A stretch of 64,000 nt of DNA, taken from NCBI RefSeq assembly GCF_008806955.1, contig NZ_CP031727.1:3734001-3798000 (forward strand). The letters are read 5' to 3'. Positions within the stretch are counted from its first letter, which is position 1. The number at the start of each line of letters is the position of its first letter. Position numbers and translations under genes: made by a program. This document shows, in pieces, positions 11,701-18,848 of the stretch. The DNA is from Cellvibrio sp. KY-YJ-3 (GTDB lineage: Bacteria; Pseudomonadota; Gammaproteobacteria; Pseudomonadales; Cellvibrionaceae). Below the pieces are notes generated by a model. That model was not told where the DNA came from and did not search any database. It was given only the letters and a program-made list of their open reading frames with translations.

Positions 11701-13146
11701 GGTGGATAAGGCCGCATTAATTTCAGCTACTGAGCCACGGAATAACATATAAAAATCATTGGTGCCATCACCACCAATGAATGTTAAGCCTGTGGTTTGT
11801 GCAAGGCTGAACGAACCCTGCGCCGCATTGAGAGTCACTTCAAGATCGTTGGGGAATGCATCGGCATCGGCTACTTGAATTTGATTGCCGTAAATTGAGC
11901 TAAAAATTAACGGCGTATTTTGATTGGTAGATTGCGCACCCGGCACGGTATTCACCGGAGCCTGATTACTGCCATTATTGTATGAAAGCAAAAAATTCAA
12001 ATCGGCACTGCTATTACCTGTGCCGTTTACAATCATTTCCGAGTTATTCCAGGCATCGCTTTTGTAGGCGACAGAAACTTTCCCATCGGCATTATTGGTA
12101 GTTATTTTGATAATGTAGGTTTGATTATCGTTAAGTACAACATCACCAAAATTAAAGGTTTTCCAACCAAAAGTGCTGTCTAACTGATCGGAATTAATCG
12201 TTTGTGTAGCCAGCGGTGATGCATCATTCCACCCGCCATCCAATAATTGAATCGTGATGTCCTGATTGGCAGCACCAGATTCCACACGCAGCTGCACACT
12301 GATCTGGTTAACGGTATAAGTTGCACCGGGGCTATCATAAAGAAAAGATTGACCTACACCACTAACCGACGACACTGATTGAACGCTAGTTCCCCCTTGA
12401 ATATTAATATAATGAGTAGACGCTAAAACGCCAAGCCACGCCTCTTGCACCGCCGTACTTACAACAACAGTTTGTTCAATATTACCTACTGAAAACTCTA
12501 AATCCCAATCACCACTTAATGTGTTATGGCCCGTTGCATCATCACTTGCAGCGACATCTGCGTCGGTTAGCGCTGCAAGTTCTGCAATAAATTCGCGCCC
12601 CTGCACAGTCGCGGCCACATCGCAGCCGTAAATTAAAATATCGGCATTTTCACCCAATGCAGTGCGCCAAGCGATCAACTCATCTTCATACTCAAACAGA
12701 TTATTGGTGCTGAGCAATGTACTGCCCAGTGCAACAGAACCATTCGCGCCGTGAGAAATTATGTGCAGCGAATCAAGCTGGGAAAATTGTGTCAGCTGTT
12801 GAGCAATTTGAACGACGCCATCACTGTTGGCATCAAGGTAAACAATTTCCAAATCACCTGTCGAATGTTGTTGGCGAATATCCTCCACTAACTGCTTATA
12901 ATTTTCGACAGCAGTATCCACAACCACCAAGCTCGTGATTCGTTGGGCAGCGGTTTGTTCATCCAATAACGAATCTGCAGGTGGCAGATAGATGGCGGTC
13001 AAATCGAGTTTGGCAGCAGCTTCCGATAACTGCGTTATATCTGCACTGCCATCGTCAAATACGGCGATATCGGCAGTTGCAGAAAATAGCAACCGGGGTT
13101 CAAGCGTTTCAATCAGGGGGCGCTTGTGGCGCGACAACTTGGACAT
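5719..13146 (-). CDS. Giant LEPR-XLL / DUF4347 / cadherin-like repeat surface protein (2475 aa)
   Basis: Very large predicted cell-surface or secreted protein, probably an adhesin. From the N-terminus: a LEPR-XLL motif (IETLEPRLLFSAT, about 12-24) with no ordinary Sec signal; a DUF4347 domain (about 28-240, with HIISHG and LIYGCDVA); a jelly-roll-like region (about 245-400); Ig/cadherin-like modules (about 400-650); six diverged cadherin-like (CADG/He_PIG) repeats (about 650-1260); two non-CADG modules (about 1260-1520); six nearly identical 101-residue CADG repeats (about 1520-2120); another domain; a proline-rich spacer (about 2226-2310); a hydrophobic segment of one or two helices (about 2389-2422); and a charged C-terminal tail rich in K, R, E and D. 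No RTX nonapeptides or LPXTG motif were seen. Gene order and domains suggest export or processing by the neighbouring HlyD and M50 proteins, which is inference. Confidence 0.85.
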   Translation of the reverse strand: MSKLSRHKRPLIETLEPRLLFSATADIAVFDDGSADITQLSEAAAKLDLTAIYLPPADSLLDEQTAAQRITSLVVVDTAVENYKQLVEDIRQQHSTGDLEIVYLDANSDGVVQIAQQLTQFSQLDSLHIISHGANGSVALGSTLLSTNNLFEYEDELIAWRTALGENADILIYGCDVAATVQGREFIAELAALTDADVAASDDATGHNTLSGDWDLEFSVGNIEQTVVVSTAVQEAWLGVLASTHYINIQGGTSVQSVSSVSGVGQSFLYDSPGATYTVNQISVQLRVESGAANQDITIQLLDGGWNDASPLATQTINSDQLDSTFGWKTFNFGDVVLNDNQTYIIKITTNNADGKVSVAYKSDAWNNSEMIVNGTGNSSADLNFLLSYNNGSNQAPVNTVPGAQSTNQNTPLIFSSIYGNQIQVADADAFPNDLEVTLNAAQGSFSLAQTTGLTFIGGDGTNDFYMLFRGSVAEINAALSTITYTPVNNFVGGDTFSITTKDLGLSGGLQDTDNIAITINNVNDAPTVVIAETSYAVDEQALLDLHGTGIVINDSDGDTLTVTVEAPSTYSQLTALVGTTGVIISSGNTTNVLTLTGTSTQLNNLFAGNNGGTLTYRLAGDTPSATQQLTISASDGSLSANDSALINITAINDPVTLANPIVNQIATEESLFSFTFAADTFADVDGDLLTYTATLANGDALPAWLHFNAGTRTFSGVPDDGDVGFISVKVTANDGNGSTADDTFDITINGVNDDPFVNIPVPNQNATEDSVFTYIFPANTFGDGDVGATFSYTAELADGGALPAWLNFDSATRTFSGTPTNSDVGTISVKLIANDGAGGTANDVFDVVIANTNDAPTVANPIGNQTATESALFNYTFPINAFSDQDLGDSLTYSATLAGGGALPGWLSFDSATRTFSGTPSNGDVGTISISVTADDGEATVSDTFDVVIGNVDNFPFLITPIPNQNATEDAAFNFQFDNATFDDPDAGDTLTYTATMADGSALPAWLSFDAVTRTFSGTPANADVGTISIRVTADDGNGGTPATDTFDLVVANTNDAPTVANPIPNANATEDAAFNFTFAANTFADQDVGNALTYSAQTGGGGALPVWLNFDGATRTFSGTPTNAHVGAISIDVIANDGNGGTVTDTFSITVANTNDVPILANAIPNQNATEDSAFNFQFNSNTFSDVDVSDTLTYSAQLAGGSALPAWLSFDPVTRTFSGTPLNAHVGTVSIEVIADDGNGGSVTDTFTITVANTNDAPSVTITATDYFADEQTPIDLHGTGISVADVDGDALTITLTAEGSNSNLAATVGTTGVVIVSGVNTNTLVLTGTAAQLNDLFAGNGGSTLTYRLSGDTPVVTRMLTISANDGSLSGSDTATINITALNDAPENTVPGGQVTSEDTSLVFSSVNGNRIQIDDLDVGAGNLQVTLSVTNGTLTLGGTTGLIFTTGDGTNDSSLVFSGTKTDINNALSILTFNPTTGYNGTAVLAITTSDLGNSGSGGVLIDSDIVNITITAVNDAPTVANTVPNQNTAEDSAFNFQFNSNTFADSDVGDTLTYTAQLAGGGALPAWLNFDPLTRTFSGTPANGDVGTVSIDVIADDGNGGTVTDTFNIVVANTNDAPIVANTIPNQNTAEDSTFNFQFNINTFADSDVGDTLTYTAQLAGGGALPAWLSFDPVTRTFSGTPANGDVGTVSIDVITNDGNGGTATDTFNIVVANTNDAPTVANVIPDQNATEDSAFNFQFNSNTFADADVGDTLTYTAQLAGGGALPAWLNFDPLTRTFSGTPANGDVGAVSIDVIADDGNGGTVTDTFNVVVANTNDAPIVANTIPNQNTAEDSAFNFQFNSNTFADADVGDTLTYTAQLAGGGALPAWLSFDPVTRTFSGTPANGDVGTVSIDVIADDGNGGIVTDTFNISVANTNDAPAVANVIPDQNATEDSAFNFQFNSNTFADSDVGDTLTYTAQLAGGGALPAWLSYDPVTRTFSGIPTNGDIGTVSIDVIADDGNGGTATDTFNIVVANTNDAPTVANVIPDQNATEDSAFNFQFNSNTFADSDVGDTLTYTAQLAGGGALPAWLSFDPVTRTFSGTPTNGDVGAILIDVIANDGNSAVTDTFMITVVNVNDAPTAITINNMTMVAGEAPQQIDLRNKFFDIEDVVTLNFELMGNSNPDAVIDVQMDQNTGMMTIVVSSENAGESIIRLRAIDSDGAWVESSFKVTVSAKEPPVAPPVIIPPVIVAPPIITPDVDETTPPTIPDPIIPPVVVLPETQNPGVIPPTHGDESTLSPALPDEPDITSEVVDQELLVNGDEYDSPYNVVEDKSAQDYERVVQLLNSNALQVSSLTASTSLVSLIVPDAGFAPWEAAEFDSEVRRIRAQMDEALEEEHDRKALIAGISFSLTTGLLIWSLRASSLLLAMVSMLPLWRGLDPLPILDEVNKRKKELEQQRKDRKHEDKNAKEVGYLFDHAQQKTKDV
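6779..8600 (-). repeat. Six near-identical 303-bp in-frame tandem repeats inside the giant gene
   Basis: The 3' repeat array has a period of 303 bp (101 codons). For example, a shared block begins at 6961 and again at 7264. Units alternate between two subtypes that differ at the start of each module (ANTIPNQNTAEDS against ANVIPDQNATEDS), and subtype-specific blocks recur after 606 bp (7625 and 8231). This suggests duplication of a two-module unit. The six repeats nearer the N-terminus are clearly more diverged in DNA. Confidence 0.9.
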
Positions 13147-13483
13147 GAGCAGTATCGAGTCTTGTTATTTGTACCCGCCTCTTGCATAGGTACAAACAGG
13201 GTTAAGGTGTGGTTCTCACCAACTTGCATCCCTGTGGCAGAGCGATGGATTCCAAGCCATGGAAAACATCAACTATTACCATCGTAAAACTATCGTCAGC
13301 TCTTCTAGAAACGGAGTGCGTTTTCGCACTTTTATAATATTTATCTTCTTGAATTTTTTTCTTATGTAGTTTGAGGATCAATCATGGCACATATTTTTAA
13401 AAATCACCCTGCTCACAACTAAATAATATAAGGAAAGCAAAAATTAAAAAATTTAACCTTAATCGAAACATCGTTTACGTGAT
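13147..13483 (-). other. Upstream region of the giant gene (no gene seen)
   Basis: No plausible coding sequence lies between the HlyD gene and the giant gene. The 13168-13234 part holds two abutting hairpins (listed separately). Further upstream, 13315-13330 forms a perfect six-base-pair hairpin (AGTGCG, four-base loop, CGCACT) next to an AT-rich stretch that could hold the promoter. I could not identify convincing -35/-10 boxes. Confidence 0.5.
13168..13234 (-). promoter_or_regulatory. Candidate structured 5' leader: two abutting hairpins
   Basis: On the minus strand, hairpin 1 (13234 to 13197) closes with CAGGG/CCCTG and contains an inner GGTG/CACC stem. Hairpin 2 (13196 to 13168) starts at the very next base and closes with a perfect eight-base-pair stem, TTTGTACC/GGTACAAA. 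Both carry the same unpaired heptamer ATGCAAG, 42 bases apart. The element ends 21 bases before the ATG of the 2475-residue protein. It matches no riboswitch class I can recognise and does not fit the GEMM c-di-GMP consensus. It could be an RNA switch, an mRNA stabiliser or a protein-binding site. Confidence 0.4.
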
Positions 13484-14371
13484 TCACGGCAAGCTTTGGG
13501 TATCCAATAAATTTAACGTGACGCCTTCAAAGGTAACACGGCATTTTAAACCACTGGGTAAACGGTTACCCGGATTGGGAAATGCCAAGCGAATACCAAA
13601 AGTATTACTCGGCCCATCAATCACTTGATCCACCAGAATCACTTTAGCGTCATAACTTTTAGTGGATGCACCCAGCTCTGGTACCACTGTAGCCGTCATA
13701 CCTGCTTGTACCTTGCCGTAAAGGCTTGCAGGCGCAAATACTTCCACACGCAGTGGATCAAGCTGGGCAAGTTTAAGCACTGGTTCAAAATCAATGTGTT
13801 CACCGGGCTGTTTGTAACGCTCTACCACCACCCCATCAATAGGGCTCGCCAATGTGCGACGCTTGAGATCAGCCAGCGCACGATTGTGTTCAAGTTCGGC
13901 TTGGCGTTTGCGATCGAGCGCCTGCTGTAATTGTTGTTGGGCAATTGCATATTCAGTTTTGAGTTTATCCAGCTCTGAAAAAGAAGCGGCTTTTTTCTCG
14001 TAAAGATCGGTAACACGCTCCAGCGAGCGTTTGCTAAATTCAACTGCCAGCTGCTGGGCTTGTACATCGCTTATCAATTCCGCTTGCACACGACGCAATT
14101 CAGCGGTGGCCATTTCCAAACCGGCATCCAGGCGGGCCACTACCTCCCCTTTTTTTACTGAATCGTTTTTATCCACTAATACTTCACTGATTACGCCCTC
14201 AACCGCGCTGCTCATTTCCACTACTACCGAAGGTTCAATCCGGCAATTTAATTGTGCCGGCTCAGAGGTTTGCGCGCTGGCGTAGCTACTCACAACACTG
14301 CATAACGCCAGTAGAGGCAAGCAACCAGAACCACTAGTGCGAACGGACATATTTAGGATAGATCTGAACAT
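13484..14371 (-). CDS. Periplasmic HlyD-family adaptor protein
   Basis: Membrane-fusion (adaptor) protein of the HlyD/RND type. From the ATG at 14371 it has 295 residues: an N-terminal signal peptide ending in SYASA before QTSE, a split biotinyl/lipoyl-like domain (VEGVISEVLVDKNDSVKKGEVVARLDAG and ASPIDGVVVERYKQPGEHIDFE), a central coiled-coil hairpin (about 85-165) and a C-terminal barrel. An in-frame start 45 bp upstream (14416) is possible, but it would place non-hydrophobic sequence before the signal peptide. It follows the M50-HlyD gene by 52 bp. There is no inner-membrane pump gene beside it, so its partner is unknown; association with the two neighbouring HlyD fusions is inferred. Confidence 0.85.
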   Translation of the reverse strand: MFRSILNMSVRTSGSGCLPLLALCSVVSSYASAQTSEPAQLNCRIEPSVVVEMSSAVEGVISEVLVDKNDSVKKGEVVARLDAGLEMATAELRRVQAELISDVQAQQLAVEFSKRSLERVTDLYEKKAASFSELDKLKTEYAIAQQQLQQALDRKRQAELEHNRALADLKRRTLASPIDGVVVERYKQPGEHIDFEPVLKLAQLDPLRVEVFAPASLYGKVQAGMTATVVPELGASTKSYDAKVILVDQVIDGPSNTFGIRLAFPNPGNRLPSGLKCRVTFEGVTLNLLDTQSLP

Positions 14372-14423
14372 AGTTGACTCGTTATAAAAAATTATTTGTA
14401 TATAAATATAGTTCAAAAGAACA

Positions 14424-16589
14424 TTAAGAGAAATGACGAATGAATACTTGTTGCAAAGTACTGTACCACTGCGCTAACAAGGGCCGTGCCGGGTGTGAAA
14501 ACTTCACATAGGTACGCTCACCATAATGTCCCATTTGCTGAAAATCATGCAGCACTATATCCAACAAAAATACTTGCTCAGTCACACGGGTTCCGCTGGG
14601 TTGCTGCGCATCTACCGCAAGCCTGCCTCCGCCCTGTGCCCCCAGCACTTGACTCGGCAATTCGAAAGTGGCGATTGGCAGTTGCTGCAAAAGCTCACCA
14701 TGAATATGGCGTGAAGGGTTACTCGCTAAACGAACTGAAACATGACGTGTGGCCTGACGCACCAAACCTATCTCTTCTTGTAACAAGGCAGTGCGCACGC
14801 GCACCTTGTCTGCGCGCTCAATAATCGCCAGTTCATCGCCTTGTGTAAAAAAGCTGCCCGGCAAATGGTGCTGACGCAATAGGCGTACTGTTCCGGCGGT
14901 GGGGCTACGCACCACCAGACTGTTCACTCGCGATTGCAACAATTCGATTTCAGCACTGATGGCATCGATATCCTGCTGTAGTAATTGCGCCTGGGTGCGA
15001 TCACTGACCCATGCCTGTTGATAACGCGCTTCAAATTCGCGGAGATGCGCTTGCTGCACTGCTAAATTGGTAGTGAGCGCAGGATTGTGTAAACGCACCA
15101 GCACCTGCCCCTGCGTAACCTGATCGCCGTTATTAACCAACACCTCCTGCACTTCCCCGCTGGATTCCACTTTTACCCGCGCCTCTTCCGGCAACCAGAT
15201 AACAGCTTCAACAGAAGTCGATTCCGGCATAGGAACCCACAAGAGAAAAGAGAAAAAAGCCAACACAAAGGCACCGGTGATTGTCACCGCGCGCTGACGC
15301 ACCGCCAATAATTGTTTATCAGCCATTAAAAAACGTATCGCTTTTATTAGCGGCCAACACAATTGAAAGAAAATCAGCCAAGCGCCAACAATCAAACCCG
15401 CCAGGGGGAAATAACTCGCCACCAATAAAATAATAAAAAACAAAATAAACAGGCGATAACCAAATGCGGCAATGCTGTAGCACGTGAGCACCGCTGCTTC
15501 ACGATTTGTCTGTGCCGGGGAGAAAATCTCGCTTACACCATAGGCATAGCGGCGCAACAAATAACTCACTTGTTGATTGGCGCGGGTAGCAAGGTTAGGT
15601 AAATCAAATGCATCAGTGAGCAGGTGGTAACCGTCAAAACGCATGAGCGGATTGCCATTAAAAAACAATGTGGACACGCTGCCGATAATAATGATGTTGT
15701 ATAAAAAATCACTGAAAAAACCGGAGGGAACTTGGATCCACAATAACAGTGCAAGCGACGCTAAAAATATTTCCACCGCCATACCAGCGGCGCCCACCAT
15801 TAGTCGCTGGCGTTTGGATTGAAATCCGGTCGCGGCACTCGCATCCACGTAGGGTAAGGGTGTACCCACCACAAATACCACCCCGCAATCATTCACCTGG
15901 CCACCCCATACTTTGGTAAATAATCCGTGACCCAACTCATGCAGCACTTTAAAAAATGGATAGGTAAGCCAGAGCAACAACAAATTTCCCGGCGACAGCA
16001 AACGCTGCAACTGCCCTTGCGTGAGTTCACTCCAATGATTACCGGCCTGCAATAATGCGTAAGCCACTACAACCAACCACGAGATTCCCATGGTCCTGCT
16101 CGCCGACAATCGCGCTAGGGGCATGAGCTTATTGAGCAAGCGATCCGGGTTGCCGAGTGGTAGGTGCCAGGTGAGCGGGTTCATTAATAAGCGCAGCCAG
16201 CGCTGCTGCTTTTTTTGTTCTTGTCGTGCAAATAATTCGCGCGTGCTGGGCGGTAAATCGCACACCAATAAATCGGCCACATGCAAATATTGCAACAGGT
16301 GAATTAAATCATCCTGCGTGGGCACATCCTCCGCACAGGTATAAAACTCTGGTTTGGCAGCAGCGGATAAAACCTGCGTTAAATTATTTCGCCCATCCAT
16401 CGCGCTAATTAAACGCCACGCTGGTGGGCTCAAGCGATGAAAGCGACCATTACTTTTATCTTGCAATAAATACCAGCGCTCACCGTTGTAATCGCGGCGT
16501 TGGATATGGATATGTCGCGGCAGTGAGGGACGTAATGATTCGAGCCGCTGCCACGCAGGATTAATATCATGTGATTGGGCGTCATTCAT
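14424..16589 (-). CDS. PqqD-like / site-2 protease (M50) / HlyD fusion membrane protein
   Basis: A 721-residue polytopic protein joining three modules. About 1-110 resembles a PqqD-type peptide-binding domain (FHRLSPPAWRLISAMDGRN). About 165-440 is an M50 intramembrane metalloprotease with the zinc motif HELGH in a membrane helix and a downstream NPLMRFDGYHLL segment that supplies the third ligand. After more helices, about 470-700 is an HlyD-like adaptor domain (VKVESSGEVQEVLVNNGDQV, coiled coil, VVRSPTAGTVRLLRQHHLPG). The zinc residues look intact. It lies 4 bp after the GAF-HlyD gene, so the two are translationally close. The family occurs in gene clusters with large surface proteins or peptide export; the substrate here is not known. 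The giant neighbour, with its C-terminal membrane segment, is a candidate. Confidence 0.85.
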   Translation of the reverse strand: MNDAQSHDINPAWQRLESLRPSLPRHIHIQRRDYNGERWYLLQDKSNGRFHRLSPPAWRLISAMDGRNNLTQVLSAAAKPEFYTCAEDVPTQDDLIHLLQYLHVADLLVCDLPPSTRELFARQEQKKQQRWLRLLMNPLTWHLPLGNPDRLLNKLMPLARLSASRTMGISWLVVVAYALLQAGNHWSELTQGQLQRLLSPGNLLLLWLTYPFFKVLHELGHGLFTKVWGGQVNDCGVVFVVGTPLPYVDASAATGFQSKRQRLMVGAAGMAVEIFLASLALLLWIQVPSGFFSDFLYNIIIIGSVSTLFFNGNPLMRFDGYHLLTDAFDLPNLATRANQQVSYLLRRYAYGVSEIFSPAQTNREAAVLTCYSIAAFGYRLFILFFIILLVASYFPLAGLIVGAWLIFFQLCWPLIKAIRFLMADKQLLAVRQRAVTITGAFVLAFFSFLLWVPMPESTSVEAVIWLPEEARVKVESSGEVQEVLVNNGDQVTQGQVLVRLHNPALTTNLAVQQAHLREFEARYQQAWVSDRTQAQLLQQDIDAISAEIELLQSRVNSLVVRSPTAGTVRLLRQHHLPGSFFTQGDELAIIERADKVRVRTALLQEEIGLVRQATRHVSVRLASNPSRHIHGELLQQLPIATFELPSQVLGAQGGGRLAVDAQQPSGTRVTEQVFLLDIVLHDFQQMGHYGERTYVKFSHPARPLLAQWYSTLQQVFIRHFS

Positions 16590-16593
16590 AATG

Positions 16594-18411
16594 TCACCAC
16601 CATAAACTTAAACGCAGCCAGTGCCAGAGATCGTGAAACCAAATCCAGCCCAGCGCGCGCTTACCAACAGTAATTTTGCCTGAGCCGGTCATGCCGGGGC
16701 GCAGCAGATTTTTTATACTGTCGTCATCACTTGCTGCATCAGCCATCAACAACAATTCCACGCGAAAGTAATTGCGCCCTTCTCGCACTTCACTGATCGG
16801 CGTAATGGTTTTTACAAGCGCAGAGAAAAGTTGATTAGGTAAACTAGACAATTTCACTTGGCCTTCCTGACCGGGCACAAGCGCTGCGATATCGCGCTCA
16901 TCCACGAAAAGCTGCACGATAAAATCGTTCGCCGCCGCCAACTCAAATAACACATCACCCTGTTTTACCGGGGCCCCCTGTTTTTGCGAAATATCATCTG
17001 ACACGATAATGCCGTCGATAGGCGCAAGCAGCTGGGTGCGCTGCAATTGTTGCTCGATTAAACGCAATTGAATGGCCGCCTGATCCATTTGTGCGTTGGC
17101 AATTGCCGCTTCAACACGATCAGAATTCGCCAGAGCCGCATCATAGGCTTGGCGATAGCGCTGTACCTGACTCGCCAGTTTGCGTCGCTCCAGCAGTAAA
17201 TCCTCATCCTTTAAGGATGCGAGCAACGCTGCTTTAGTCACACTGTCGCCGGGGCGCACCAATACCTCGCCCAAATAACCGTCCTGTGGGGATACCACCA
17301 GATATTTTTCGCTGGTCTGTAACCTGGCATCAGCAGTAATGCGATAGCTGATCGGCACAAATAACCCCATCAGTAACAGCAGTGCAGCGGCTAATGCCAC
17401 ACGACTGCGCCAAGCATCTACCCCAAACCAGCGCTGCATACGTTGGCCAATACTGCGTGCCACCAGTTGTTTAAACCCGGCGCCCGCATCCTGCCGTAAC
17501 GCGATAAGACCGCCAGCAAAATGCAGCGCCGCCTGAATAAACAACTGTTGTGTCTGACTAAGTTTTGTCTGTTTATCCAACTCGATTGTAAGCACGCCCA
17601 GCAGGCGATCACCTTTACGAATTGGAAAGCTGGAAACCGATTGCAATTGTTGTGATTGTTGCAATTGCTGATGAGCGCGAGTAATCGCCACCGCCAATGT
17701 CTCGTCCGCAGGTTCCACCGGGGAGTAGCTAATCCTAAGCCCCTGCTCCAGCGCTTCATTCATCGCTTCAGTCACTGCCTGCATTGCTTGGGTGCGCGGA
17801 TCAAAGTGTGCCGAGTAAGACACCGCTTGCAGGCGCAGTGTTTGTTTGTGCAATAAACCCAAACTCACGCGCGTAGCCCCCAACTGCGACGCAACCATAT
17901 TGACCAAACTAATCGCCACTTCTTGCAGGGAATTTTCTTTTAATAAAATGGTGCCCAGCTGTAAGGCGGCGAGTTGATAGTCAGCAGCTGGTGTGGTTGC
18001 TGGCACCTCTTGCACTTCCCGTTCCAGTGCGGGCGAATCACTCTGCTGATGCAACAAAAATTGCAACCAGAACTGCCCCAACTTGAGTTCTTTGAGCATT
18101 CCGGTGAGTGCTTTTTTATCGGCGACACTCACTTCCAATGCCACCACTCCCCAAAAGTTACCATCGATAATTAACGGATGCGCAAGGCGGTAATGATGCT
18201 CATCCACCTGCTCCAACTGTAAGCGCTGTTTTATCACCACCTGTGCCAATAGCATGCGCAGCGGCTCGCTTATCGCGTCCGCACCCGGCCACCTGGCAAG
18301 TAAATGTTGGGTTCCATTATTGACCTGAACCAGCATGGCGGCACTGACGCCACCGAGCATTTGGCATTGGGTTGCCAGCCAGGTTTTGAGCTTATTGTTG
18401 AACGATTGCAT
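16594..18411 (-). CDS. GAF-domain / HlyD-family adaptor fusion protein
   Basis: About 605 residues from the ATG at 18411 (an in-frame GTG at 18534 would add 41 residues with a hydrophobic start). The N-terminal part has a GAF-like region (about 10-110) and a second, clearer GAF domain (about 150-305: LQEVAISLVNMVASQLGATRVSL, then FPIRKGDRLLGVLTIEL). One membrane helix (about 340-360) leads to a periplasmic HlyD domain (YLVVSPQDGYLGEVLVRPGD, coiled coil, LLAPIDGIIVSDDI) and a short C-terminal hydrophobic end. The layout suggests that a cytoplasmic ligand or signal is sensed and passed to a periplasmic adaptor. It is the first gene of the minus-strand HlyD cluster. The ligand and partner transporter are unknown. 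Neither start has a convincing ribosome site. Confidence 0.8.
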   Translation of the reverse strand: MQSFNNKLKTWLATQCQMLGGVSAAMLVQVNNGTQHLLARWPGADAISEPLRMLLAQVVIKQRLQLEQVDEHHYRLAHPLIIDGNFWGVVALEVSVADKKALTGMLKELKLGQFWLQFLLHQQSDSPALEREVQEVPATTPAADYQLAALQLGTILLKENSLQEVAISLVNMVASQLGATRVSLGLLHKQTLRLQAVSYSAHFDPRTQAMQAVTEAMNEALEQGLRISYSPVEPADETLAVAITRAHQQLQQSQQLQSVSSFPIRKGDRLLGVLTIELDKQTKLSQTQQLFIQAALHFAGGLIALRQDAGAGFKQLVARSIGQRMQRWFGVDAWRSRVALAAALLLLMGLFVPISYRITADARLQTSEKYLVVSPQDGYLGEVLVRPGDSVTKAALLASLKDEDLLLERRKLASQVQRYRQAYDAALANSDRVEAAIANAQMDQAAIQLRLIEQQLQRTQLLAPIDGIIVSDDISQKQGAPVKQGDVLFELAAANDFIVQLFVDERDIAALVPGQEGQVKLSSLPNQLFSALVKTITPISEVREGRNYFRVELLLMADAASDDDSIKNLLRPGMTGSGKITVGKRALGWIWFHDLWHWLRLSLWW

Positions 18412-18848
18412 GGAGTTAACTGCTTTATCGATCCTGCGGTGCAGGAACCACTGTGTTTTTGTTATTAACTGTTTTACTGAATGGGCAGCTGAAATCGATA
18501 CAGTGAGAATTAACCATAACAACAAAAACCACACTTGTCGTCAATTTCAACATTAAAAGCGAAGATTAAGTCCTTAAATTTCACTACTTCCCAAGCTTAT
18601 ACCAACTTATTGCAGTTTGATTGAAAACAACTGCCAGATTGTTATTAAGCTGAGAAAAATATCTCTTTTTTATCGCTACAAAATATATAAAACGATAAAT
18701 ACTAATTATTTTTTTATGCTCACAACTTTCGAGAGTATTTCTCATTACCTGAACTAGACTCTAGCCTTATAGCTGGAGGTTTTTTCACTTGTCATCGTAT
18801 TAAACATACAAGTTGGGGAATTTTTAAAGAGTAACGGACTAAGCAACC
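18412..18848. other. Divergent intergenic region between the GAF-HlyD operon and the histidine kinase
   Basis: AT-rich spacer that should carry promoters for both directions. It also includes the possible 41-codon N-terminal extension of the GAF-HlyD gene (18412-18534). No strong sigma-70 pair, palindrome or RNA gene was found. The shared divergent position makes co-regulation of the surface-protein system and the c-di-GMP signalling genes possible. Confidence 0.4.

Noticed and set aside
5719-13146. RTX type I secreted adhesin
   Set aside because: No GGxGxD nonapeptide repeats at the C-terminus, which instead has a membrane segment and charged tail; no ABC exporter nearby.
13168-13234. GEMM-I c-di-GMP riboswitch
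   Set aside because: The tetraloop/receptor arrangement and conserved core of that class are not visible.
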